Shown here: piece after piece, positions 15,496 to 23,924 of the stretch | Numbering within the stretch: position 1 is the stretch's first letter | Layout: each line of letters begins with the position of its first letter | DNA from: JAOUEA01 sp035711865 | GTDB lineage: Bacteria > Actinomycetota > UBA4738 > HRBIN12 | DNA length: 64,000 bases | Direction of reading: 5' to 3' | Assembly: GCA_035711865.1 (NCBI GenBank) | Contig: DASTBT010000079.1 | Location: forward strand, 1 to 64,000 | Program-made: the position numbers and the translations under genes | Notes under the pieces: model-generated | Told to the model about the DNA's origin: nothing | Seen by the model: only the letters and a program-made list of their open reading frames with translations | The model's database searches: none

Positions 15496-18075
15496 ATGCC
15501 GGCCACCGACACCGTCATCGGCCTGACCGGCGCCGAGGCCGCAGAGCGCCTTCGCCGCGAGGGGCCGAACAGACTGCCGACGGGCACGACCGTGTCGTGG
15601 GAACAGCGGCTCGCCCGCCAGCTGTTCCACTTCTTCGCCCTGATGCTGTGGGTCGCGGCGGTGCTCGCCGTGGTCGCCGGCCTGCCGCAGCTGGGGATCG
15701 CGATCGTGGCGGTGGTCGTGCTGAACGCCGTGTTCGCGTTCGTGCAGGAACGCCGAGCCGACCACGCGGCCGAGGGCCTGAGGGATCTGCTGCCCCGACG
15801 AGCGCTCGTGGTCCGCGACGGCGCATCGATCGAGATCGACGCGGCGGATCTGGTCGTCGGCGACCTCGTGCTGTTGGGGTCGGGCGACCGGATCTCGGCG
15901 GACCTCGAGATCGTCGAGGCACACACCGCGCGGGTCGACACCTCGACCCTGACCGGTGAGAGTCGTCCGTCGTCGCTCGAGGACGTCGATCGTGCGTTCG
16001 CGGGAACGTTCCTGACCGAGGGCGAGGCCCGGGGCGTCGTGTATGCGACCGGCGAGCGCACCCGGCTCGCCGAGATCGCACGGCTCGCCTCCGGTCCCTC
16101 GCCATCACCCCCCCTCGTCGGAGAGATCCAGAGGGTCGTCCGCACGATCTCGACTGTCGCGATCACCGTGGGCGTCGCCTTCTTCGTGATCTCACTGGTG
16201 CTCGGGTCCGAGCCCAGCGACGGCTTCCTGTTGGCGGTAGGTGTGACCGTGGCTCTCGTTCCTGAGGCACTGCTGCCCACGGTGACGCTGTCGCTGGCGA
16301 TCGGCGCACAGCGCATGGCCGATCGGAGCGCTCTCGTCCGCCGGCTCGAATCCGTGGAGACCCTCGGCTCCGCCACCTTCGTGTGCACCGACAAGACGGG
16401 CACCCTGACGCTCAACGAGCTCACCGCCGTCGAGATCTGGACCCCGCTGGGATCGACGCAGATCGAGGGTTCGGGCTACGACCCCGCCGGCCGGATCTCC
16501 CCCGAGGACCCCGACGTGGCCGCGGCCGTGCGCCGCTTGGCCCGCGTCGCCGTCCGGTGTTCCACGGGAAGGATCGTGCAGCGGGGAGACCGTTGGGTGG
16601 CGCTCGGCGACCCGCTCGACGCAGCCGTCGACACCCTGGCCCGTCGGGTCGGCCTCGATCCGGACGCCGATCGTGAGGCGCATCCCGATGTTCGACGGTT
16701 CCCGTTCGACCCGCGACGACGGCGGATGTCGGTCGTCGTGGATCGCGAGGTCTTCGTCAAGGGCGCCTCGGACGGGTTGCTGGCGCTGTGCGCTTCCGAT
16801 GCGGCCGTGGAGGGTGTGCAGTCGGACATGGCGGAACGTGGGCTCCGCGTGATCGCGGTCGCAACGCGCTCGATCGGGAAAGCTGAGCATCCCGCCGCGA
16901 TCGAGCGCGACGCGGCCGAGCGCGACCTGGAGCTGCTGGGGCTCATCGGGCTGCTCGACCCGCCGAGAGCGCACGTCGCCGCCTCGATCGATGCATGCCG
17001 TCGCGCCGGTGTGAAGGTGGCGATGGTCACCGGGGATCACCCTCGCACGGCCGGATCGATCGCCCGCCAGACCGGCTTGGCGCGTGGGGAGGTCACGGTG
17101 ATCGAAGGTGCTCACCTGCCGGCCGACGACGCGGAGCTCGGCGAGATGGTCGACCGAGACGGCATCGTGCTCGCTCGCATCGAGCCCGAACAGAAGCTGC
17201 GCATCGCGCGCGCGTTGCGAGCGCGTGACCACGTGGTCGCGATGACCGGCGACGGAGTCAACGACGCACCCGCACTCCGCGAGGCGGACATCGGCGTGGC
17301 GATGGGCCGTTCGGGCACCGATGTCGCGCGTGAGGCTGCCGATCTCGTGCTGCTCGACGACGACTTCGCCACCATCGTGGCCGCGATCGAGTACGGGCGA
17401 GGCATCTACGCGAACGTCCGGCGGTTCCTGACCTACCACCTCACCGACAACGTCTCGGAGGTGACCCCGTTCATCGTGTGGGCGCTGTCCGGGGGCTCGA
17501 TCCCGCTCGCCCTCGGCGTACTGCAGATCCTCGCCCTCGACATCGGCACCGACACGCTGTCGGCAACCGCCTTGGGGGCGGAGCGCCCCGGGGAACGGGT
17601 GATGAACCGGCCGCCGGACCGCAACCGCTTGCTGGACCGGGAGGTCGCCCGGCGCGCGTTCGGGGTGCTGGGACCTGCCGAGGCCCTGTTCACGATGCTC
17701 GCGTTCTTCGTGTCCTTCCTCGCGGCGGGCTGGCGGCCGGGGGAGCCATTCCCGGGCGGCCACGTGCTGCTCCAGGCCTCCGGGGCGGCGTTCGCAACGG
17801 TCGTGAGCGCACAGACCGTGAACGCGTGGGCGTGTCGGAGCGCGACCAGGTGGCCCGGTGCGCTCGGCTGGTTCTCCAACCGGCTGCTCGTGTGGGGCGC
17901 CTCGGCTGAGCTGGTGATCGCCGGTGCGTTCCTGTTCGTGCCGGGACTCGCGTCGCTGCTCGAACAGGCCGTGCCCTCGGCGGCCGGTTGGGTGGTCGCG
18001 GTGGCGGCGGCGCCTGGGCTCCTCGGGGTCGACGCGGCGTACAAGGCGTACCGTCGCCGCCGCCGCCCGGGGTGA
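15496..18075 (+). CDS. P-type cation-transporting ATPase (P2/Ca2+-ATPase-like)
   Basis: The product is 859 aa. Domains in order: N-terminal cation-ATPase region (LTGAEAAERLRREGPNRLP), M1-M2, actuator with TGES (153-156), M4 with VPEALLPTVT, phosphorylation motif CTDKTGTLT (Asp299), nucleotide domain with KGASDGLL, hinge MTGDGVNDAPALREADIGVAMG, and C-terminal helices including ALDIGTDTLSATALG. The PEALLP loop and M6 acidic residues indicate P2-type Ca2+/Mn2+ or monovalent cation transport rather than heavy metals; there is no CPC or CPH motif. It probably exports or imports a cation across the cytoplasmic membrane; the ion is not certain. Confidence 0.9.
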   Translation: MPATDTVIGLTGAEAAERLRREGPNRLPTGTTVSWEQRLARQLFHFFALMLWVAAVLAVVAGLPQLGIAIVAVVVLNAVFAFVQERRADHAAEGLRDLLPRRALVVRDGASIEIDAADLVVGDLVLLGSGDRISADLEIVEAHTARVDTSTLTGESRPSSLEDVDRAFAGTFLTEGEARGVVYATGERTRLAEIARLASGPSPSPPLVGEIQRVVRTISTVAITVGVAFFVISLVLGSEPSDGFLLAVGVTVALVPEALLPTVTLSLAIGAQRMADRSALVRRLESVETLGSATFVCTDKTGTLTLNELTAVEIWTPLGSTQIEGSGYDPAGRISPEDPDVAAAVRRLARVAVRCSTGRIVQRGDRWVALGDPLDAAVDTLARRVGLDPDADREAHPDVRRFPFDPRRRRMSVVVDREVFVKGASDGLLALCASDAAVEGVQSDMAERGLRVIAVATRSIGKAEHPAAIERDAAERDLELLGLIGLLDPPRAHVAASIDACRRAGVKVAMVTGDHPRTAGSIARQTGLARGEVTVIEGAHLPADDAELGEMVDRDGIVLARIEPEQKLRIARALRARDHVVAMTGDGVNDAPALREADIGVAMGRSGTDVAREAADLVLLDDDFATIVAAIEYGRGIYANVRRFLTYHLTDNVSEVTPFIVWALSGGSIPLALGVLQILALDIGTDTLSATALGAERPGERVMNRPPDRNRLLDREVARRAFGVLGPAEALFTMLAFFVSFLAAGWRPGEPFPGGHVLLQASGAAFATVVSAQTVNAWACRSATRWPGALGWFSNRLLVWGASAELVIAGAFLFVPGLASLLEQAVPSAAGWVVAVAAAPGLLGVDAAYKAYRRRRRPG

Positions 18076-18183
18076 TCGAAGCGATCCGGGGTCGTTGTGA
18101 TGCGCTCAGCGGGCCTGTCGAGACCGCCGTCGACCTCATCGGTGAGAAGCTGGGGCTGAGGAGCTCGCGAGAGGAGGGGAGCC

Positions 18184-18693
18184 GTGAAGGTGCTCGTCTC
18201 GGCTGCGTCCAGGTACGGAGCCACCGGCGAGATCGCTCGAGCGATCGGGGAGGTGCTTGCCGAGCGCGGTTTCGACACCACGGTCAGCCCACCCGAGGAG
18301 ATCGAATCGATCGAGGAGTACGACGCGGTCGTTCTCGGGAGCGGTGTGTATGCGGGTCATTGGCTCGAGCCGGCGAAGGAGCTCGTCGATCGATCCGGTG
18401 ATGCCCTTGCTCCTCGGCCCGTCTGGCTCTTCTCGAGCGGCCCCGTCGGCGATCCCTCGAGGAAGATGGTCCAGAAGATGGGGGAGGACCCCGTCGATGT
18501 CGCGGAGATCCTCGCAGCCACGAAGGCTCGGGACCATCGCGTGTTCGCAGGGAAGATCGACAGGAAGAACCTGAGCTTTCCCGAGCGGGCCATGCTGATG
18601 GCCTTCCGAGGGCTGGAAGGCGACTTCCGGAACTGGGACGAGATCAGGGGATGGGCGTCGGGTATCGCCGATGCCTTGAAGTCAGGGTCCTGA
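18184..18693 (+). CDS. flavodoxin-domain protein (HemG-like)
   Basis: The product is 169 aa. It starts at GTG 18184 after GAGGGGAG. The FMN phosphate loop is SAASRYGATGEIARAIG, followed by YDAVVLGSGVYAGHW and WLFSSGPVGDP, as in flavodoxin-like menaquinone-dependent protoporphyrinogen oxidases and related stand-alone flavodoxins. It is soluble, about 18 kDa and cytoplasmic. It follows the P-type ATPase by 108 nt, possibly in its own unit. Electron-transfer partner unknown; HemG activity is only one possibility since no heme genes are nearby. Confidence 0.85.
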   Translation: MKVLVSAASRYGATGEIARAIGEVLAERGFDTTVSPPEEIESIEEYDAVVLGSGVYAGHWLEPAKELVDRSGDALAPRPVWLFSSGPVGDPSRKMVQKMGEDPVDVAEILAATKARDHRVFAGKIDRKNLSFPERAMLMAFRGLEGDFRNWDEIRGWASGIADALKSGS

Positions 18694-18753
18694 CATCGAG
18701 AGGCGGTCGGTCAGCATGATCGAGCACTCCCGAGTTCAGTCGAGATCCCCTAC

Positions 18754-20122
18754 TCAACCGGGAGGGATGTTCTTGTTGTGGTGGAAGGCGTTGTCCGGGT
18801 CGTACTTGGTCTTGACCTCGGCGAGTCGCCGGTAGATGTGGTCGCCGTACGCCTCTCGAACGCGGCTCGTGTCGTCGTCGGCATCGAGGAAGTTGACGTA
18901 GACACCGCCGGTGCGGTGCGGCTGGAGGGCGTCGAAGAACCGCTGCGCCCAGGCCTTCTCGGCGACGGCCCGCTCGCCGGCTTCCTCCTGGAGCCACACC
19001 GCGTCGATGATGATGTTGTGGGCTACGTCGCGGCCGGCGTAGGCCGTGGCGTCGCCTGGAACGCGGCCGACCGCGCCACCCATGTGAAACACCTTCGAGT
19101 ACGACAGGCGCGAACCCGCGGCATAGGCGTGATCGGCCATGACGGCGATGGCGTCGTCGGAGATGCCCGCGAGGTTGACGGACTTCCAGTAGTAGTGCCA
19201 CCCGTGAGGGACGGTGTCGTCGAGGGCCTACTGGTGGGCGACGTACGGCGTGGGTGAGATCAGGTCCAGGAGCGGCGACCCGAGTCGGCGGAGGGCCCGC
19301 ACAGCGCGTTCGTCCTCGTCGAGGGTGCCGGCGTGGCAGCAGTCGATGGCGACGGCCGGCCGCCAGTGCAGGTACGCCGGGATGGCCGTCAGGGGCGGGA
19401 TGGTGCCGAGCGTGACGACGGTGCCGAGCCCGTCGGGTGCATCAGCGGCGAAGTCCCGGTAGAACCGAAGCACCTCGGTGGTGTCGTCGGCCTCCCAGAA
19501 GACGGGTCCGGCCATCACGGTGGGGCCGACGGGGTGCAGCGAACCGGAACGAGCCGACGACGCCGAAGTTGCCGCCGCCGCCTCGCAGCGCCCAGAACAG
19601 ATCGGGGTGTTCATCGGCGGACGCCCGGACGATGCTGCCCTCGGCGGTGACGACCTCCGCGGACAGCAGGTTGTCGACGGTGAGCCCGTACCTGCGCATG
19701 AGGAATCCCATGCCGCCGCCGAGGGTGAGTCCGGCGACACCGGTGTGACCTACGATGCCGCCCGTGGTGGCCAGACCGTGGGCCTGGGTCTCGTGGTCGA
19801 CGTCACTCCACAGCGCGCCACCTTGCACCAAGGCGGTGCGGTCGGCGGCGTCGACCAACACGGACCGCATGGCCGAGAGATCGATCACGATCCCGTCGTC
19901 GCACACCGCGGTGCCGGCGACGTTGTGGCCTCCGCCTCGCACGGCGATCTCGAGGTCGCGGTCGCGGGCGAAGCGCACGGCCGCGGAGACGTCGGCGCTG
20001 CCGGTGCATCGGGCGATCAGCCCAGGGCGTCGGTCGACTGCCCCGTTCCACACGGCTCGGGCGGTGTTGTAGTCGGCGTGGTCGGCGGTGATCAGCTGGC
20101 CCCGGAACCCATCGATCTTCAT
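18754..20122 (-). pseudogene. broken FAD-linked oxidoreductase (FAD_binding_4 + BBE), frameshift plus amber stop
   Basis: Three leftward pieces add up to one berberine-bridge-type oxidase of about 455 aa. Piece 1 (20122 to ~19540) holds the FAD domain: AVRGGGHNVAG, with the usual flavin-attachment His, then GVAGLTLGGGMGFLMRRYGL and ALRGGGGNFGVV. After GSFRF the frame shifts near 19538-19542, and the expected sequence resumes as LHPVGPTVMAGPVFW in another frame. That frame meets TAG at 19228-19230 right after PTPYVAHQ, then continues in frame with ALDDTVPHGWHYYWKS to the BBE C-terminus (KTKYDPDNAFHHNKNIPP). Outside the lesions the sequence looks intact, so either decay is recent or the lesions are assembly errors. 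It diverges from an HxlR regulator that probably controlled it. Confidence 0.85.
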
Positions 20123-20212
20123 CGCGGATGCCTCCTCGTGGGTGGGGACGATCTCGTCATAGATGTCGGGTCCTCGCCCTCGCGACGCCTATCGGACTGC
20201 CGCGGACCGCGA

Positions 20213-20241
20213 CCGTGAAGTCAAGAATCTGGACTTCACGG
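20213..20241. promoter_or_regulatory. palindromic operator candidate for the HxlR regulator
   Basis: CCGTGAAGTC (20213-20222) and GACTTCACGG (20232-20241) form a perfect 10-bp inverted repeat with a 9-nt spacer. It lies in the 144-bp region between the divergent HxlR gene and the FAD oxidase pseudogene, 25 nt before the HxlR start: the expected place for an autoregulatory operator. Confidence 0.6.
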
Positions 20242-20266
20242 CCGGCGGCAGGAGCGAAAGAATGGT

Positions 20267-20968
20267 GTGGTGCGGACCTACGGCCAGTACTGCCCGATCG
20301 CTCGTGGTGCCGAGATCTTCGCCGAACGCTGGACGCCACTGATCATCCGCAACCTCCACCTCGGCTGCGGAAGCTTCAGCGAGATCCTGGAGGGCGCGCC
20401 CGGGCTCTCCCGCACCCTGCTCTCGGAGCGACTCAAGCACCTCGAACGGCTCGGCATCGTACGGTCGACAGCCAAGCCCAGCGGGCGCGGGCGCCACTAC
20501 GAGCTCACGCCGGCTGGTCACGGCCTGTATGAGGTCTGCAACGCGCTCGGCGAGTGGGGTGCTCGATGGCTCGAGATCGCCCCTGAGCATCTCGATCCCT
20601 TCGTGGCGCTGTGGTCGATGTGCAACGCGTTCCGTCGAGACAGGCTCCCGGACCGACGCATCGTCACCCGTTTCGACTTCACAGGCCGCCGGCCTCGCGA
20701 GCGATACTGGTTGCTGATCGAGCGCAGGGAGGCCGAGATCTGCAGACGGTACCCGGGCCTCGACGAAGACCTCTTCATCACGGCGGAAGCTGAGGCCTTC
20801 GTCAGATGGCACGCCGGCCGGCTCGCCTGGGTCGAAGCCACCCGCGACCGCCGCATCCAACTCCACGGCCCGACGTGGCTCGTACGAGCCTTCCCGACAT
20901 GGAACGCACGCAGCTCCTTCGCCGACATCAAGCAGATCTCACGGACCACGGCGAGCTTGAACGGCTGA
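20267..20968 (+). CDS. HxlR-family transcriptional regulator with C-terminal extension
   Basis: The product is 233 aa. The N-terminal winged helix is classic HxlR: YCPIARGAEIFAERWTPLIIRNL (with the conserved Cys9), then SFSEILEGAPGLSRTLLSERLKHLERLGIV and a wing ending HYELTPAG. A further ~130 residues resemble the SCP2-like C-terminal domain found in some actinobacterial HxlR proteins and may bind a lipophilic ligand. It starts at GTG 20267; the ATG at 20262 is out of frame. It diverges from the broken FAD oxidase, with a perfect palindrome between, so local autoregulation and control of the oxidase are likely (inference). Confidence 0.88.
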   Translation: MVRTYGQYCPIARGAEIFAERWTPLIIRNLHLGCGSFSEILEGAPGLSRTLLSERLKHLERLGIVRSTAKPSGRGRHYELTPAGHGLYEVCNALGEWGARWLEIAPEHLDPFVALWSMCNAFRRDRLPDRRIVTRFDFTGRRPRERYWLLIERREAEICRRYPGLDEDLFITAEAEAFVRWHAGRLAWVEATRDRRIQLHGPTWLVRAFPTWNARSSFADIKQISRTTASLNG

Positions 20969-21018
20969 GAGCATCGACGGATCGCTGCGAGGGTGCGATC
21001 GGGCTGGTAGCCCAACGG

Positions 21019-21024
21019 TACTCT
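21019..21024 (+). promoter_or_regulatory. -10 hexamer TACTCT, leaderless start of the DHFR-like gene
   Basis: TACTCT lies 6 nt before GTG 21031, between the HxlR stop and the RibD-like gene. Confidence 0.5.
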
Positions 21025-21030
21025 CCCGTC

Positions 21031-21591
<561 letters not shown>

Positions 21592-21656
21592 CCATCGGGC
21601 TGGTCGGCCCGAGTCCACTCGGATCCACATAGAGCGTCTGACCTGGGCGTTTCCTC

Positions 21657-21696
21657 GTACTCCCAACTGGATTTGAACCCGTGTCTCCACCTTGAG
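21657..21696. repeat. att-like duplication of the tRNA-Glu 3' part (distal copy)
   Basis: Forty bases match 23749-23788 at 38 positions in the same orientation. The copy covers the anticodon loop 3' side, variable loop, T-arm and acceptor 3' strand of tRNA-Glu but no 5' half, so it cannot be a functional tRNA. This is the classic mark of integration into a tRNA 3' end. Confidence 0.85.
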
Positions 21697-21757
21697 CGGG
21701 GTGCTCTCAAGGGCTTTGATCATCCGGCTTCCTCCGTCGTCGTCTTAAACCCGCAGG

Positions 21758-22075
21758 TCACAGCCTATGACCGGATTTCTTCCGGACGGCGCCGGATGAC
21801 ACCCTCGTTCCCATACTCGTTCCCACGCCCGATCTCGGCGCGAAGGAAGCACTCACTCCCTCAACTCGTGGTCCGTCCGTGGCCACGACGATGCCGAGGC
21901 CACGCCTTTGCTGGTTGTAATCCTCGTGTTCGGCGAACTCCGTTTCGCGGCGAACGTAGCTGTCGTGCGCCGACTCGCGTCGCTCCCCGGATCCCCACTT
22001 GATCAGGACTCCGATGACGACGGCTGCCACGACGATGAGGAAAGAAGCCGATCGAGTTCTCGTGCCCCACTCCAT
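21758..22075 (-). CDS. hypothetical small membrane protein
   Basis: The product is 105 aa with one clear membrane helix near the N-terminus (SASFLIVVAAVVIGVLIKW) followed by a charged tail (GERRESAHDSYVRRETEFAEHEDYNQQRRG). The C-terminal part (GVGTSMGTRVSSG) is encoded by a 21-bp sequence repeated at 23692-23712, where it would read AVGTDMGTILL before a stop; this looks like a shared terminal remnant, perhaps an integrase tail, fused onto this frame. No family recognised. It may be a real small protein or a decayed composite. Confidence 0.35.
   Translation of the reverse strand: MEWGTRTRSASFLIVVAAVVIGVLIKWGSGERRESAHDSYVRRETEFAEHEDYNQQRRGLGIVVATDGPRVEGVSASFAPRSGVGTSMGTRVSSGAVRKKSGHRL
21806..21826. 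repeat. 21-bp direct repeat, copy 1
   Basis: The sequence matches 23692-23712 at 19 of 21 positions and itself contains two GTTCCCA units. Both copies lie close to the att-like repeats and on the minus strand encode VGTxMGT before a stop. Confidence 0.6.
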
Positions 22076-22116
22076 CCATCTTCACGCATCTCCATCCATT
22101 CCCTGCGCCTTGCGAG

Positions 22117-22334
22117 CTAGCCTCCGGCCGGAGCCCATGGGCGAGGACGCGCGTCGATCCAGCGATCGACGTCGGTTCGGAGCCAGAGACGACGCGACTC
22201 GATCACGAGCGCGGGCGGCAGAAAGTCGTCACGCGCGACGATCTGCGCTGTTGAGTCACGCCGAGGAGCGGGACCATGTCGACCTGTCGCACGTATCCGT
22301 CGGCGACGGCGGCGAGGATGCGGTGTGACTCCAC
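22117..22334 (-). pseudogene. frameshifted excisionase/AlpA-like helix-turn-helix protein
   Basis: From GTG at 22334 the frame reads RILAAVADGYVRQVDMVPLLGVTQQR. A shift near 22255 then moves the expected continuation into another frame: QIVARDDFLPPALVIESRRL, then WLRTDVDRWIDARPR, and TAG at 22117-22119. Joined, the two parts form the small winged HTH common in actinobacterial element excisionases and MerR-like regulators (LLGVT, then the xIVARxDFPxPA pattern, then RRLWLR and DVxRW). One indel explains the break. It is consistent with the relic-element interpretation. Confidence 0.6.
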
Positions 22335-22407
22335 GCCTGCGGGCTAGCTCCCACACTGGGCGGCGGGCGGACCCTACCGATCGGGCGCGGATGTTCGACT
22401 GGCTCGG

Positions 22408-23160
22408 TTAATCCTTCTTCGCAGCCGACACGTCGACGCACACGATTCCCTTGTTGCCGTCCTGGTCGGCGATCACGGTGAGCGAGGGCGCGTTGCTGTC
22501 ATCGACGACGGTCCCACCCGCGGCGAGGGCGGCCGCGATCCGTTGCTCGGCCACCTCGGGCGCCACATAGACCTCGATGTGGAACCGGTGACGCGGGGTC
22601 TCGTGCTCGTCGGCGTCCCCGAACCACAGGTTCGGTACTCGTCCCGTGGTGTCCCGGATTTCGTCGCTGGGGGACCCGTGGCCCTGGGCCTCGGCGCTCC
22701 CGGTCAGCACGGCGGCCCACACTGGGGCGATCGTCGCGGAGTGCTTCGTGTCGAGGCCGAGCTCGATGACGCTGACCGAGGTCGGGTCGGCGTCGACCTT
22801 ATGGTCTGCGGCGATCTCGGTGATCCGTCGCGCGAGGTCGACGTCCTGCTGGGTTACCCATTCGATGACGTATTCGGTGCCCTCGTCGTCGCGGTAGATG
22901 GCGTCGTCGCTGATCAGCTTGAGGTCGACGTACCCATTGCCGATCGACACGCTCGGATGGTGTCCGAGCGCGTCGCCCGCCTCGCCCACCGCGGCGACGA
23001 ACCGTGCGCCGGTGCCGAAGTCGTCGACCAGGTAACGGGCATGCAGTCCCTGGGCCAGCTTGCGCCAGTCGGTCAGGTTGGCCTCGGCGATCTGTTCGCC
23101 CTTCAGCATGTCCACAGACGGGAACGCTATCTCAGATTCAGCCGCAGCGGTCGCGCTCAT
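22408..23160 (-). CDS. pterin-carbinolamine dehydratase-like domain fused to a VOC domain
   Basis: From ATG at 23160 the product is 250 aa; starts at 23217 and 23109 are possible and no SD is strong. Residues about 18-125 match the PCD/DCoH fold: EQIAEANLTDWRKLAQGLHA, then ALGHHPSVSIGNGYVDLKL with the HHP motif, then WVTQQDVDLARRITEIAADH. Residues about 130-250 form a glyoxalase-like VOC domain (PVWAAVLTGSAEA, then PRHRFHIEVYVAPEVAEQRIAAALAAGGTVV, then VIADQDGNKGIVCVDV). Such fusions occur in actinobacteria with unknown function. It is the only large intact gene inside the tRNA-Glu relic. Confidence 0.75.
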   Translation of the reverse strand: MSATAAAESEIAFPSVDMLKGEQIAEANLTDWRKLAQGLHARYLVDDFGTGARFVAAVGEAGDALGHHPSVSIGNGYVDLKLISDDAIYRDDEGTEYVIEWVTQQDVDLARRITEIAADHKVDADPTSVSVIELGLDTKHSATIAPVWAAVLTGSAEAQGHGSPSDEIRDTTGRVPNLWFGDADEHETPRHRFHIEVYVAPEVAEQRIAAALAAGGTVVDDSNAPSLTVIADQDGNKGIVCVDVSAAKKD

Positions 23161-23382
23161 CGCTTCGCTCGAGTCCTCGTGCTGGGGCGCGCGGGTCGAG
23201 GGGACCGTCTTGCGCATCACGGCGCTCCGCACGTCCTGAGCGCGCTTTGTTGGCGGTCGGGGAGCCCGCCGACACCTCCTTCGTACTTTGCCCGAATGAT
23301 TCGCCCTCGAACGATCGCCCCGGCGTCCGCCATGTCCGGGCAGCGTGCCTGACTTCACGGGACCGACGAAGGAGGAGCCGCG

Positions 23383-23502
23383 ATGACTGGAATGTGGGCC
23401 GATGGCTTCGACGAGTGGCAGGGGACCGTGACGATCGAGATTCAGGTCGCCGTCCGCCCAACGTCCGGCCGACCGAAGCACACCGAGATCCTCGGCGAGT
23501 AA
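23383..23502 (+). CDS. 39-codon ORF with strong Shine-Dalgarno
   Basis: ATG 23383 is preceded by AAGGAGGAG with a 5-nt spacer, one of the best ribosome-binding sites in the window. The peptide begins MTGMWADGFDEWQGTVTIE and ends RPKHTEILGE, mildly acidic with no membrane segment. It diverges from the PCD-VOC gene. No family is recognised. Short ORFs arise by chance, but the SD quality argues for translation. Confidence 0.4.
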   Translation: MTGMWADGFDEWQGTVTIEIQVAVRPTSGRPKHTEILGE

Positions 23503-23553
23503 GGGTCGCTCGTCCACGCTGGAGTCCGGCTTCGGCGTTTCCGGTTCGCTCGG

Positions 23554-23663
23554 TCATCCCCCGACAACCCCTGACCAGAGCCACAAGACGAGGGCCGGTA
23601 TCACCGGGATGACGACGTCAAGACGAGCAGGATCGCCACCGTCCACTTCACGCGGCGGCTCAT
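23554..23663 (-). pseudogene. remnant of a very small membrane protein
   Basis: From ATG at 23663 the frame reads MSRRVKWTVAILLVL; one base shift later the other frame continues VVIPVIPALVLWLWSGVVGG to a stop at 23554. Joined they make a ~37-residue single-span hydrophobic peptide. The case rests on hydrophobicity alone. Confidence 0.25.
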
Positions 23664-23691
23664 CTCGTCACGCGTGCCTGCGGAGCAAGAT

Positions 23692-23712
23692 CGTTCCCAT
23701 ATCCGTTCCCAC
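23692..23712. repeat. 21-bp direct repeat, copy 2
   Basis: Second copy of the 21806-21826 sequence (19/21), 37 nt from the proximal att-like repeat. On the minus strand the frame reads AVGTDMGTILLRRHA then stop. Confidence 0.6.
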
Positions 23713-23748
23713 GGCTTCCTGCCGACCGCTCGGATCGTTGCGGTGCAA

Positions 23749-23788
23749 GTAGTCCCAACGGGATTTGAACCCGTGTCTCCACCTTGAG
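23749..23788. repeat. att-like repeat inside tRNA-Glu (proximal copy)
   Basis: Bases shared with 21657-21696 (38/40). They are the anticodon-loop-to-3'-end portion of the intact tRNA-Glu gene, so integration preserved the tRNA. Confidence 0.85.
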
Positions 23789-23822
23789 AGGGTGGTGTCC
23801 TAGGCCCCTAGACGATGGGACC
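23750..23822 (-). tRNA. tRNA-Glu (anticodon CTC)
   Basis: The 73-nt cloverleaf on the minus strand has acceptor GGTCCCA/TGGGACT (G-U at the first pair), D-arm GTC...GAC, anticodon stem CCACC/GGTGG with loop CTCTCAA (anticodon CTC, decoding GAG), 4-nt variable loop, T-arm ACGGG-TTCAAAT-CCCGT and discriminator A. CCA is not encoded. Its 3' half is duplicated at 21657-21696. Confidence 0.95.
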
Positions 23823-23924
23823 GAGTCGTTCTGACCTCGGGTATTCGGTTCAGCCGGACGCCGCCTCAGTGTATCGAACGGTCAGCAGGCGGGTTCGCGG
23901 GCGACTCGAGCACGTACCGTCCGA

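Larger units (their letters stand above)
21657..23788. mobile_element. decayed integrated element at tRNA-Glu (about 2.1 kb)
   Basis: The interval is bounded by direct repeats of the tRNA-Glu 3' part, 2092 bp apart. Inside are a frameshifted excisionase/AlpA-like helix-turn-helix remnant (22117-22334), a short membrane-protein ORF, a PCD-VOC fusion gene, a 39-codon SD-led ORF and two copies of a 21-bp sequence (21806-21826, 23692-23712). No intact integrase remains. Reading frames here are shorter and more broken than elsewhere in the window. The interpretation as a relic island is strong; its origin (phage or ICE) is unknown. Confidence 0.7.

Noticed and set aside
18778..20218. Plus-strand frames across the FAD oxidase pseudogene
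   Set aside because: They are antisense to recognisable FAD and BBE motifs on the minus strand, so they are not genes.
21657..21730. A second tRNA-Glu gene
   Set aside because: Only the 3' half matches. The 5' half has no acceptor or D-arm complement, so it is an att-like remnant.
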